From: Luteibacter sp. 9135
GTDB lineage: Bacteria > Pseudomonadota > Gammaproteobacteria > Xanthomonadales > Rhodanobacteraceae
Length of the DNA stretch: 64,000 bases
Assembly: GCF_000745005.1 (NCBI RefSeq)
Contig: NZ_JQNB01000001.1
Location: forward strand, 2,411,501 to 2,475,500
Direction: 5' to 3'
Shown: piece by piece, positions 23,815-33,648 of the stretch
Numbering within the stretch: position 1 is the stretch's first letter
Layout: the number at the start of each line of letters is the position of its first letter
The notes under the pieces: generated by a model
Database searches by the model: none
What the model was told of the DNA's origin: nothing
What the model saw: only the letters and a program-made list of their open reading frames with translations
Position numbers and translations under genes: made by a program

Positions 23815-24537
23815 TCAGTCGTCCGTCGAGGTGCGCGTGTCCAGCAGGCGCTGCAGCGGCGCCGCCTTCAACTCGCTCATGGGGGTAAGCGGGAAGTCGC
23901 GCGGGGAAGCGATTTCGCCGTACGCCATGACGACATCACTGTTGGACCCGGCGTTAGTCAGTACATAGCCTTGGCTCATGGAGCTGACGTACCAGTGGCC
24001 GTCGGCACGGTGATGGACAAAGGCAAAGGTCGTGTGGCGCCGTACGCCCTGGTTGCTCCAGGTGATCGCGCCCGGCTTGACCAGCAGGTTGTCGTGATAG
24101 GCCATTTCCCTCGGGCGATCCATGACAGGGTTGTCGACGCAGTCGATCGCCTCGCGGCTGCGCTCGGCCTCCTTCCACGCGCTTTGTGCGCCAGTGCCGG
24201 TGCCGGTGCTCGAACCCGTGAAGACGAGCAGTTCGCACGCGTTATCGGCGGAGGTGTCGGGTTGTTCCGTGAACCGGGCGCCGCGGTACACGGCGATAAC
24301 GAGGTCCATGGCGCCATCGCCCGTGGCATCCGCCTTTTCATAAGCGAGGACAAGGTCGTCCGGGGCGAGGACTGCACGGACCTCGTCTGGCACCGCAGGC
24401 ATGGCCTCCACCGCAGCCACGGCGGGCAAAGGTGGCGCGAAGAGTAACGCCGCCATCGCACCGAGCAAGATCGAACGGCAATACACGGTTGCCGTCACAC
24501 CGCGGGAGATGCGGGATGGCTGACCGGTCCTTTCCAT
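23815..24537 (-). CDS. Periplasmic immunity-like protein for the GH19 effector (XAC2610-related)
   Basis: 240 aa from ATG 24537, which has AAAGGAG 8 bases upstream; the longer frame to 24651 is not supported. N-terminal signal (RSILLGAMAALLFAPPLPAVA). The mature part has an FG-GAP-like motif (KADATGDGAMDLVIAVYRG), Cys in NACELLVF and EAIDCVDN, and WYVSSMSQGYVL. Like 8099-8749, it combines a D-x-T/L-G-x-G-x-x-D calcium-type loop with strands and pairs with a GH19 gene, here 7 bases downstream. It is the first gene of the island read in transcription order. Immunity role inferred from family resemblance and position. Confidence 0.72.
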   Translation of the reverse strand: MERTGQPSRISRGVTATVYCRSILLGAMAALLFAPPLPAVAAVEAMPAVPDEVRAVLAPDDLVLAYEKADATGDGAMDLVIAVYRGARFTEQPDTSADNACELLVFTGSSTGTGTGAQSAWKEAERSREAIDCVDNPVMDRPREMAYHDNLLVKPGAITWSNQGVRRHTTFAFVHHRADGHWYVSSMSQGYVLTNAGSNSDVVMAYGEIASPRDFPLTPMSELKAAPLQRLLDTRTSTDD

Positions 24538-24829
24538 GGGGCGTACTCCTTTCCAGGGCGCGCCGGAGCGCACCATCGGATCGACATCGAGGGGGAGTGC
24601 AGGGGCGCTGTGCCGCAACCGCTGGCACGACGCCCCGTTCTTGAATGGCAATGTAGGTGTGACGTGCTACGTCACTAATGGGTTGCCATCGTAGCCGTGC
24701 GTCGTGGCCGCGACAATGCGTTCGGCATAGAACTTTTCTGAAAAATCGTCAGCATGTGGTGGGCGTTGCATCGACACGCCTGCACGATCCGGGTTAGAAC
24801 CTTGGCCTTTATCGACAGGTAGCCCAGGT

Positions 24830-25339
24830 ATGGCCACACAGAACATGCCCACCGACGATGACCTCATGGTGCTAGCCCAGGCCGTCGCCGCTGCTGCCCA
24901 GGAGCGGCGCGTCATGGTGGCCACGGCCGAATCGTGCACGGGTGGGTGGATCGCCAAGACCCTGACGGACCTGGCCGGGAGTTCGGCCTGGTTCGAGGCG
25001 GGCGTGGTCACCTATAGCTATAGCGCCAAGGAGTCGCTGCTCGGGGTCAACCCGCGCACCCTGGAGCGCACGGGTGCGGTCAGCGAGGAGACGGTGCTGG
25101 AAATGGTCTCGGGCGCCCTGGCGCGCTACGGCGCGGGCATCGCCGTGGCGGTCACCGGTATCGCGGGCCCGTCCGGCGGCACTCCGGACAAGCCTGTCGG
25201 CACCGTGTGGATCGGATGGAAGCGGCGCGGGGGCTACGCCCACGCCAGCCTTCACCATTTCGACGGCGACCGCGAGGCTGTCCGGCGGCAGACGGTAGCG
25301 GCCGCACTTGTTGGAATGGCTACCGAACTGAAGGGCTGA
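24830..25339 (+). CDS. pncC: Nicotinamide-nucleotide amidohydrolase PncC (CinA C-terminal family)
   Basis: 169 aa, only the CinA C-terminal domain, as in E. coli YgaD/PncC. Motifs: [16 protein letters not shown] (near 30-45), [50 protein letters not shown]. It deamidates NMN to nicotinate mononucleotide in NAD salvage in the cytoplasm. It precedes recA by 91 bases, a conserved gammaproteobacterial neighbourhood. It is the first core gene after the minus-strand island; the 290-base gap back to the immunity gene (24538-24829) shows nothing I can name. Confidence 0.93.
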   Translation: MATQNMPTDDDLMVLAQAVAAAAQERRVMVATAESCTGGWIAKTLTDLAGSSAWFEAGVVTYSYSAKESLLGVNPRTLERTGAVSEETVLEMVSGALARYGAGIAVAVTGIAGPSGGTPDKPVGTVWIGWKRRGGYAHASLHHFDGDREAVRRQTVAAALVGMATELKG

Positions 25340-25430
25340 ACGCCCCGGGCTATGGCAAACTTGGGGATTGCGGATCGCAGTCCCTGAGACGACGGTCCGT
25401 CAAGATACCTACCTACACAAGAGACCGGAT

Positions 25431-26463
<1,033 letters not shown>

Positions 26464-26477
<14 letters not shown>

Positions 26478-26970
26478 TAAGGGCACCGGGCAGGGCGACG
26501 GCAAGGCCGCTCGCCCCACCCGCACCGCGTACGACAAGGCGCTGGGCCTGCTGGCCCGGCGCGAGCATTCCCGCCGCGAACTCAAGCAGAAGCTCGAGCG
26601 CGGCGGTTTTGCGCGTGACGAGTCCGCCGTCGCCCTGGAGCGGCTGGGCGACCAGGGCTATCAGGACGACGACCGTTTCGCGGCCTCGCTGTTTCGCAGC
26701 CGGGCAGGGCAGGGCTACGGGCCGGCCCGCATCCGTGCGGAACTGCGCAGCCAGGGCGTCAGCGACGCCACCATCCGCGAGTTGATGGAAAACACCGAGA
26801 TCGATTGGCACGATCTGGCCGCCAGTCAGCTTCGTCGGCGCTATGGCGGGCCATCGGCCGACCCGGCTGAACGGGCCCGACGGGCGCAATTCCTCTTGCG
26901 TCGCGGCTTCGCCGCCGCCACAGTACGGGGTCTAACTCACGCCGATGCGGAAGACGCCGACGACGATTGA
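26464..26970 (+). CDS. recX: RecA regulator RecX
   Basis: 168 aa if it starts at TTG 26464, which overlaps the recA end by 14 bases; no in-frame ATG or GTG lies between the recA stop and the conserved region. Three-helix RecX repeats are visible: [64 protein letters not shown] and [15 protein letters not shown]. It binds inside the RecA filament groove and limits its activity. Overlap with recA suggests coupled expression. Confidence 0.9.
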
Positions 26971-27040
26971 AGGCCACCAGCCTTGATTGGGACGGAGCGT
27001 CGACGCAACGCGTCTCGCAGCTCCCCAGCCACGATCGCTC

Positions 27041-29674
27041 ATGAAAACCGCCGAAATCCGTTCGACCTTCCTCGAGTTCTTCCGGTCCAAGGACCACACC
27101 ATCGTGCCGTCGGCATCGCTGGTGCCGTCGAACGACCCCACGCTGCTGTTCACCAACTCCGGCATGGTGCCCTTCAAGAACGTGTTCCTGGGCAGCGAAA
27201 AGCCCGGGTATGTCCGTGCGGCCGACGTCCAGCGCTGCCTGCGCGCGGGCGGCAAGCATAACGACCTGGATGCCGTGGGCTACACCGCCCGCCATCACAC
27301 CTTCTTCGAGATGCTGGGCAACTGGTCGTTCGGCGATTACTTCAAGCGCGATGCCATCCGCTATGCCTGGGAGCTCCTGACGGGTGTCTACAAGCTGCCG
27401 GCGGAGCGCCTGTGGGTCACCGTGTACCACACGGATGACGAGGCCTTCGATATCTGGAACAAGGAAGTGGGCGTGCCGGCCGAGCGGATCGTTCGCATCG
27501 GCGACAACAAGGGTGCGCCCTTCGCTTCCGACAACTTCTGGCAGATGGCCGACACGGGCCCGTGCGGCCCGTGCACGGAGATCTTCTACGACCACGGCGC
27601 CGATGTGGCTGGTGGCCCTCCAGGCTCGCCCGACGAAGACGGCGATCGCTACATCGAGATCTGGAACCTGGTCTTCATGCAGTTCGACCGGGCACCGGAC
27701 GGCACGCTGGCGCCGTTGCCGGCGCCCTGCGTCGACACCGGCATGGGCCTGGAGCGCCTGGCCGCCGTCCTGCAGCACGTGCACTCCAACTACGAGATCG
27801 ACCTGTTCGCGCACCTCATCGCCGAGGCGGGTCGCCTGACCGGCACCGCCGACCTGTCGAACAAGTCGCTGCGCGTCATCGCCGATCACATCCGTGCCTG
27901 CTCCTTCCTTATCGTCGATGGCGTGCTGCCCTCGAACGAGGGGCGCGGCTACGTGCTTCGCCGGATCATCCGTCGCGCCCTGCGCCACGGCTGGATGCTG
28001 GGCGTGCGTGGCGACTTCTTCTGGAAGATGGTGGCCCCGCTGGTGGCCGAGATGGGCGAGGCCTATCCGGACATCGCCCGCAAGCAGGCCTTCGTGGAGC
28101 AGGCTCTGCGCACCGAGGAAGATCGCTTCGGAGAAACGCTGGAACACGGCATGCGCCTGTTCGACGACGTGGCTTCCAAGTCGGAGAAGGTGATCCCGGG
28201 CGAGCACGCGTTCCGCCTCTACGATACTTACGGCTTCCCCGTGGATCTCACCGCCGATATCGCTCGCGAGCGCGGCATGAGCGTCGACATGGACGGCTTC
28301 GAGCGGGCCATGGGCGAGCAGCGTGCCCGTGCCCGCGCGGCCAGCAACTTCGCCACCAAGGCGCAGCTGCCGGCCGAGGTGGCCAGCGCCGTGTCGCCCA
28401 CGGTCTTCACCGGTTACGACAGCCTCGAACTAGCCGATGCGACCGTGGTTGCCATCGTGCGCGACGGCAAGTCGGTGGACCGTCTGGCGGATGGCGAGCA
28501 GGCATTCCTGCTGCTTGACCGCACCCCCTTCTATGCCGAATCCGGCGGCCAGGTCGGCGATACCGGCATACTGCGTAATCCGGCGGGCGCATTGGCGGTG
28601 GAGGACACGCAGAAGGTCGGCGGCGCGTTCTTCGCGCACTTCGGCACGTGGCAGGGCTCCGCACCGCTGAACAAGGGCGATGTGGTGGGCGCGTCGGTGG
28701 ATGCCGCCCAGCGCCAGGCCACTGTGCTCAACCATTCCGCTACCCACCTGCTGCACGCGGCGCTGCGCACCGTGTTGGGTGACCATGTGTCCCAGAAGGG
28801 ATCGCTGGTGGCTCCGGAGCGCCTGCGCTTTGACTTCTCGCATTTCAAGCCGCTGACGGCCGACGAACTGGCGCTGATCGAGCGCATGGTCAACGACGAG
28901 ATTCGTCACAACGACGCCGCCGAAATCCACAACATGGGCTACGACGAAGCGATCGAGTTCGGGGCCATGGCGCTGTTCGGTGAAAAGTACGGTGCCGAAG
29001 TGCGCGTGCTGAAGATGGGCGATTTTTCCACGGAACTGTGTGGTGGCACCCACGTGTCGCGCACGGGCGATATCGGCCTGTTCAAGATCGTCTCCGAATC
29101 CGGCGTCGCCGCCGGTGTCCGCCGCATCGAAGCGGTGACCGGTGCGGGCGCCATGGCGCGCGTGGCCGATGAGGAGCGCGTGCTGGGCGAAGTGTCCGGC
29201 CTACTCGCCGCCACGGGTGACGACGTGATCGAGAAGCTTCGCCAGCTGTTCGATCGGCAGAAGAAGCTTGAGCGTGAGGTGGAGTCCTACAAGTCCAAGG
29301 CGGCCAGCTCGGCCTCGGCAGGCCTGGCCGAGTCGGCGGTCGACATCGCGGGCATCAAGGTGGTCGCGGCCCGCGTCGAGGGCCTGGACGCCAAGTCCCT
29401 GCGCGACAGCGTGGACGTACTCAAGCAGCAGCTGGGCGACTGCGCCATCGTGCTGGCCGGTGCGGTCGACGGGCGCGTCGCGCTCGTGGCCGGTGTCGGC
29501 GGCTCCGCGCTCGGCCGGGTCAAGGCGGGCGACCTGGTGGGCGAAGTCGCCTCGAAGATCGACGGCAAGGGCGGCGGTCGTCCCGACATGGCCCAGGGTG
29601 GCGGTGTAGATAGTCCGGCATTGCCTGGCATCCTTGCCGCCATTCCGGGATGGGTGCAATCCCGTCTGGGCTGA
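27041..29674 (+). CDS. alaS: Alanyl-tRNA synthetase
   Basis: 877 aa from ATG 27041 ([14 protein letters not shown]). Class II catalytic core with the [24 protein letters not shown] region and [19 protein letters not shown]; the editing domain has [11 protein letters not shown] and the zinc-type [13 protein letters not shown]; the C-terminal oligomerisation and C-Ala domain ends [12 protein letters not shown]. Length matches the family. It charges tRNA-Ala and clears mischarged Ser and Gly. The next core gene is csrA, as in many gammaproteobacteria. Confidence 0.98.
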   Translation: MKTAEIRSTFLEFFRSKDHTIVPSASLVPSNDPTLLFTNSGMVPFKNVFLGSEKPGYVRAADVQRCLRAGGKHNDLDAVGYTARHHTFFEMLGNWSFGDYFKRDAIRYAWELLTGVYKLPAERLWVTVYHTDDEAFDIWNKEVGVPAERIVRIGDNKGAPFASDNFWQMADTGPCGPCTEIFYDHGADVAGGPPGSPDEDGDRYIEIWNLVFMQFDRAPDGTLAPLPAPCVDTGMGLERLAAVLQHVHSNYEIDLFAHLIAEAGRLTGTADLSNKSLRVIADHIRACSFLIVDGVLPSNEGRGYVLRRIIRRALRHGWMLGVRGDFFWKMVAPLVAEMGEAYPDIARKQAFVEQALRTEEDRFGETLEHGMRLFDDVASKSEKVIPGEHAFRLYDTYGFPVDLTADIARERGMSVDMDGFERAMGEQRARARAASNFATKAQLPAEVASAVSPTVFTGYDSLELADATVVAIVRDGKSVDRLADGEQAFLLLDRTPFYAESGGQVGDTGILRNPAGALAVEDTQKVGGAFFAHFGTWQGSAPLNKGDVVGASVDAAQRQATVLNHSATHLLHAALRTVLGDHVSQKGSLVAPERLRFDFSHFKPLTADELALIERMVNDEIRHNDAAEIHNMGYDEAIEFGAMALFGEKYGAEVRVLKMGDFSTELCGGTHVSRTGDIGLFKIVSESGVAAGVRRIEAVTGAGAMARVADEERVLGEVSGLLAATGDDVIEKLRQLFDRQKKLEREVESYKSKAASSASAGLAESAVDIAGIKVVAARVEGLDAKSLRDSVDVLKQQLGDCAIVLAGAVDGRVALVAGVGGSALGRVKAGDLVGEVASKIDGKGGGRPDMAQGGGVDSPALPGILAAIPGWVQSRLG

Positions 29675-29745
29675 ACGTCGAGTGGGCTACGCGAGCATGG
29701 ACGGCTGTAAGGCCGTTTGTGTAAACGTCTTCACGTGCTTGCGCG

Positions 29746-29775
29746 TTGCTTACCCGGGATTGGCTCAGCTAGTAT
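29746..29775 (+). promoter_or_regulatory. Candidate sigma70 promoter for csrA
   Basis: TTGCTT (29746-29751) and TAGTAT (29770-29775) are 18 bases apart, about 200 bases before csrA in the 303-base alaS-csrA gap. A small hairpin CGATCC-TTC-GGATCG follows at 29806-29820. Otherwise the gap is featureless to me. Confidence 0.4.
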
Positions 29776-29977
29776 GATCCGAATGCCGAAAGCGTTTTTC
29801 GGTATCGATCCTTCGGATCGGAAATGGCAGGACAGCTGGTCAGCGACACACACAACTAGAGCCGGGGAAGGCAGTTCGGCCTTCGATGGTCGAAACGTCA
29901 ATCCATCGACGGCAAGCACTCGGGGTGAGGTTGTCGTTGGTGGGGAAGCCAATACCTGATTTTATGGAGTATCAATC

Positions 29978-30187
29978 ATGCTGATTCTGACCCGCCGGGT
30001 CGGTGAAACCCTGATGATCGGCGACGAGGTGACCGTCACCGTTCTGGGTGTCAAGGGTAACCAGGTGCGCATCGGCATCAATGCACCGAAAAATGTCGCG
30101 GTCCACCGCGAAGAGATCTACCAGCGCATCAAGAACGAAGGCGACGCCGGCACGCATGCCGGGGACGACCACGACCAAGACCAGTAA
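29978..30187 (+). CDS. csrA: Global post-transcriptional regulator CsrA
   Basis: 69 aa. Starts [20 protein letters not shown] and keeps the RNA-binding R44-type segment in [12 protein letters not shown]. The acidic C-terminal extension ([10 protein letters not shown]) is a little longer than in E. coli (61 aa), as in Xanthomonadaceae. The ribosome-binding site is TATGGAG, which includes GGA and so allows autoregulation. CsrA homodimers bind GGA-containing leaders and alter translation; in X. citri it is reported to repress the X-T4SS (family knowledge), relevant here because the T4SS is 9 kb away. Confidence 0.97.
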   Translation: MLILTRRVGETLMIGDEVTVTVLGVKGNQVRIGINAPKNVAVHREEIYQRIKNEGDAGTHAGDDHDQDQ

Positions 30188-30263
30188 GGCCCGAGGCTTT
30201 ACGAGGCGTGCAAGGTTAAGTATCCTTGCCGGCTCGTGAGGGCAGGTTCTTCACGACAATCCC

Positions 30264-30356
30264 GGAGAGTTGCCCGAGTGGCCGAAGGGGCTCCCCTGCT
30301 AAGGGAGTATAGGGTCAAAAGCCTTATCGAGGGTTCGAATCCCTCACTCTCCGCCA
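30264..30356 (+). tRNA. tRNA-Ser (anticodon GCT)
   Basis: GGAGAGT at 30264 pairs with ACTCTCC at 30346-30352, discriminator G, encoded CCA at 30354-30356. The anticodon stem CTCCC/GGGAG closes a loop CTGCTAA with GCT at 30298-30300. A long variable arm follows, as in class II tRNAs, and the T-loop is TTCGAAT. It reads AGC/AGU codons. Confidence 0.97.
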
Positions 30357-30362
30357 GTTTGC

Positions 30363-30389
30363 AAAAAGCCCTGTTCGCAGGGCTTTTTT
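30363..30389 (+). terminator. Rho-independent terminator after tRNA-Ser
   Basis: AGCCCTG and CAGGGCT pair around TTCG, flanked by A5 and T6. Seven bases after the tRNA CCA. Confidence 0.9.
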
Positions 30390-30491
30390 GTGCCCGCTGA
30401 ACGGTCCCGTCAGCGCGCAAGGCGACAAGCCCCTATCGCCTGGGCATCCCCATTATCCTCCGCACTGGTCCCCCTACAGCTGCGCACCCCC

Positions 30492-31931
30492 ATGCCTGTC
30501 CCGTTGCCTCACCGACTCAACCCGGGTCGGATCGCCGCACTTCGCCGCAGTGGCATCCTCGACGAGCCGGGCGGGGCACAGTACGCGCACCTTGTCGAAC
30601 TGGTCCGGATGATGCTGGGCGTGCCGGTGGCCATCGTGTCCATCGTCGATGAGCACCGCCAGGTGTTCGCCGGCCACAGCGGCCTGCCCGAGCCATGGTC
30701 GTCCCGTGGGCAGACGCCCATCACCCATTCGTTCTGCCAGCACGTGGTGGACCGGGGTACGGCGCTTTCGGTAAACGACGCCTATGCCGAGCCGCTGGTG
30801 CGCGATAACCTCGCCATTCCGGATTTGGGCGTCGTGGCGTATCTGGGCGTACCCATTCGCCTGCCCGGTGGCGAACTCATCGGGGCACTGGCCGCCATCA
30901 ACACACGGCCGCACGCCTGGACGGCGCACGACCAGCGTTTTCTCGAGTCGGTCGCGGTCATCGTCGACAAGGAGATCCGCGTCGGCGCGTCGGAGCGGCG
31001 CTACCGCACGCTGTTCGAGCAGATGCGCGAGGGCTTCTACGTCGGCGACGTGATCCGCGATGGCGACGGTACGGTGGTCGATTTCCGTTTCGACGAGGTC
31101 AATCCGTCGTTCAATCGCCTCACCGGCCTGGGTGGCGTGCAGGTCAACGGTGCGCTGCTGAGCGAGGTCGTACCGGGCGCGGGTGCGGAGATCCTTCCGG
31201 TATTCGAGAAGATCGTCGACGAGCAGGTTCCGGGCGTTCATGTCAGCCGCTCGACGCTGCTGGCGGGGCGCTGGTTCGAAACGCGCATGACCCCGCTGGG
31301 GCCGGATCGGATGATCGGCTTCGTCAGCGACGTGACCGAGCGACGCACGCGGGAAGAACTGCAGGAGGTGCTCAAGCACGAGATGAGCCACCGTCTGAAA
31401 AACACGCTGATGATGGTGCAGGCGCTGGCGACGCAGACGCTGCGCGCGGTGCCCGAGCGCGCGCCGGTGGAGGCGCTGGAAGAACGCATCACGGCACTGA
31501 GCTCGGCCCACGACATCCTGTTCGACAAGAACTGGGAAGGCGCCTCGGTGGAAGCGATCTCCCGGGCAGCCCTGGGGCGCCTGTGTATCGACAGCCGCAT
31601 CGACTTCCGCGGGCCGCCGGTCGAGATCGGCCCCAAGGCCACCTTGTCTCTATCGCTGCTGCTGCACGAGCTGGCGACCAACGCCCTGAAGTACGGCGCG
31701 CTGTCGAACGACCAGGGCCGTGTCGAGCTCAGCTGGACGCAGGAGGGTGGCGATTTCCTGATGATCTGGCGCGAGGTGGATGGCCCGGCCGTCATGCTGC
31801 CGTCCCGCAAGGGCTTCGGCTCGAAGCTGATCGCCATGGGCCTGGGCTCGGGCAGCGTGAAGACCGAATACCTCGCCGAGGGCCTGCTGCTGCAGCTGTC
31901 CTCACCGGTGTCGCACCTGCAACAGGCCTAG
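30492..31931 (+). CDS. HWE-family sensor histidine kinase with GAF and PAS domains
   Basis: 479 aa from ATG 30492. GAF domain about 30-165 ([48 protein letters not shown]), PAS about 170-285 ([27 protein letters not shown]), then the HWE kinase core: [16 protein letters not shown] with phosphoacceptor His300, N-box [16 protein letters not shown] carrying the family His, and WREVDGP with the W-x-E. No membrane segment, so cytoplasmic sensing is likely. No response regulator is adjacent; its partner may be elsewhere. It is flanked by tRNA genes and followed by a terminator. Confidence 0.92.
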   Translation: MPVPLPHRLNPGRIAALRRSGILDEPGGAQYAHLVELVRMMLGVPVAIVSIVDEHRQVFAGHSGLPEPWSSRGQTPITHSFCQHVVDRGTALSVNDAYAEPLVRDNLAIPDLGVVAYLGVPIRLPGGELIGALAAINTRPHAWTAHDQRFLESVAVIVDKEIRVGASERRYRTLFEQMREGFYVGDVIRDGDGTVVDFRFDEVNPSFNRLTGLGGVQVNGALLSEVVPGAGAEILPVFEKIVDEQVPGVHVSRSTLLAGRWFETRMTPLGPDRMIGFVSDVTERRTREELQEVLKHEMSHRLKNTLMMVQALATQTLRAVPERAPVEALEERITALSSAHDILFDKNWEGASVEAISRAALGRLCIDSRIDFRGPPVEIGPKATLSLSLLLHELATNALKYGALSNDQGRVELSWTQEGGDFLMIWREVDGPAVMLPSRKGFGSKLIAMGLGSGSVKTEYLAEGLLLQLSSPVSHLQQA

Positions 31932-31946
31932 GCCGGCGACACAAAT

Positions 31947-31974
31947 AAAAACGCCGGCACTAGGCCGGCGTTTT
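31947..31974 (+). terminator. Terminator after the HWE kinase, also facing tRNA-Pro
   Basis: AAAACGCCGGC-ACTA-GCCGGCGTTTT type hairpin with A/T flanks on both sides, so it can work in both directions between the kinase and the convergent tRNA-Pro. Confidence 0.88.
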
Positions 31975-31992
31975 CATAACGAACGTATTCGT

Positions 31993-32069
<77 letters not shown>

Positions 32070-32226
32070 ACGGGAGCCGCGTATATTAGCCATGCACCCG
32101 CCGGATGGCAACAGGGCGCTCCGACTTTTTTTACCATCCCGCCGCAGGGGCCGGCCCTGGCCATCTGCTAACCTAGGCGGCTGCCGCGTGGCGGCGCCCG
32201 TATAGCCTGTCCCCAAGAGGAATTGC

Positions 32227-33618
32227 ATGGCACTCACCCCGGCCCGCACCATGCCCGGTGTCCTCGAGCTCCTGCCGCTCGACCAGATCGCCTTTCAGCG
32301 CATGCTGGACACGATCCGTCGCAACTACGAAAAGTTCGGCTTCCTGCCGATCGAGACACCCGTCATCGAGCACAGCGACGTCCTGCTGACCAAGACCGGC
32401 GGCGAGACCGAGCGTCAGGTGTACTTCGTGCAGTCCACCGGCGCGCTGGGCGCGGCGGCGGAGAAGGACGCCGGCGCCGTACCCGACCTGGCGCTGCGTT
32501 TCGACCTCACGGTGCCGCTGGCCCGTTACGTCGCCGAGCACGAGCACGACCTCAGCTTCCCGTTCCGTCGCTACCAGATGCAGCGCGTCTACCGGGGCGA
32601 GCGTGCGCAGCGCGGCCGCTTCCGCGAGTTCTACCAGTGCGACATCGACGTGATCGGCAAGGATTCCCTCTCGGTGCGCTACGACGCCGAGATCCCGGCA
32701 GTCATCTACAACGTGTTCAAGGAACTGAACATCGGTGCGTTCACCATCCAGATGAACAACCGCAAGCTCATGCGCGGTTACTTCGAGAACCTGGGTATCG
32801 CCGACGCGGAGCAGCAGATGCTGGTGCTGCGCGAGGTGGACAAGCTGGACAAGCGCGGCGCCGACTATGTGCGCGACACGCTCACCGGCGACGCGTTCGG
32901 CCTGTCGGCCGAGGTGGCGGCGAAGATCCTCGCCTTCGTGCAGGTGCGTTCCACGTCCGTGGCCGATGCCTTCGCCCATCTGGATGCGTTGGGTTCCGGC
33001 TCGGAAACCTTCGAGCAGGGCAGGGCCGAACTGAAGGACGTGCTGACGATGATCCGCGACTTCGGCGTGCCGGAGACGCATTTCGCGCTCAACCTGTCGA
33101 TCGCGCGCGGGCTGGATTACTACACGGGTACGGTCTACGAGACCACGCTCAACGACCATCCCGGCATCGGTTCCATCTGCTCGGGCGGACGCTACGAGAA
33201 CCTCGCCGGTCAGTACACCAAATCGCACCTGCCGGGTGTCGGTATCTCCATCGGCCTCACGCGCCTGTACTGGCAACTGCGCGACGCCGGCCTCGTCTCC
33301 ACCGCGCGCAGCACCGTGGACGTGCTGGTGACGCAGATGGATGCGGCCCAGTTGCCCACCTACCTGGCCGTGGCCACCGAGTTACGCAACGCCGGCATCG
33401 CCACGGAAGTGGTGCTGGAAGGCGGCAAGCTGGGCAAGCAGTTCAAGTACGCGGACCGCGCCGGCATCCGTTTCGTCGTGGTGCTGGGCGAGGACGAGAT
33501 CGCCAAGGGCGTCGTTACCGTGAAGGACCTGCGCCGCGAAGACCAGTTCGAGGTGGCGCGCGCCGACCTGATCAAGACCTTGCGCGTCGAACTGGCCCAG
33601 GCCGACATCGGTCGCTGA
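32227..33618 (+). CDS. hisS: Histidyl-tRNA synthetase
   Basis: 463 aa, class II. Motifs: [15 protein letters not shown] (motif 2 region), [41 protein letters not shown] [30 protein letters not shown] and [11 protein letters not shown]; the C-terminal anticodon-binding domain has [34 protein letters not shown] is 7 bases upstream (CAAGAGGAATTGC). It lies just upstream of a HAL-family gene and 3 kb from the his operon. Confidence 0.97.
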   Translation: MALTPARTMPGVLELLPLDQIAFQRMLDTIRRNYEKFGFLPIETPVIEHSDVLLTKTGGETERQVYFVQSTGALGAAAEKDAGAVPDLALRFDLTVPLARYVAEHEHDLSFPFRRYQMQRVYRGERAQRGRFREFYQCDIDVIGKDSLSVRYDAEIPAVIYNVFKELNIGAFTIQMNNRKLMRGYFENLGIADAEQQMLVLREVDKLDKRGADYVRDTLTGDAFGLSAEVAAKILAFVQVRSTSVADAFAHLDALGSGSETFEQGRAELKDVLTMIRDFGVPETHFALNLSIARGLDYYTGTVYETTLNDHPGIGSICSGGRYENLAGQYTKSHLPGVGISIGLTRLYWQLRDAGLVSTARSTVDVLVTQMDAAQLPTYLAVATELRNAGIATEVVLEGGKLGKQFKYADRAGIRFVVVLGEDEIAKGVVTVKDLRREDQFEVARADLIKTLRVELAQADIGR

Positions 33619-33648
33619 TCCTCCCTTTTACTTCGCACGGCATCGCCC

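Noticed and set aside
22036..24537. Prophage lysis cassette (GH19 endolysin plus membrane protein)
   Set aside because: Not fully excluded, but no phage structural genes are present, the partner gene resembles an XAC2610-type immunity protein, and the locus adjoins an X-T4SS.
25340..25430. LexA box upstream of recA
   Set aside because: No convincing dyad of a known LexA consensus could be seen by eye in the 91 bases; control may lie farther upstream.
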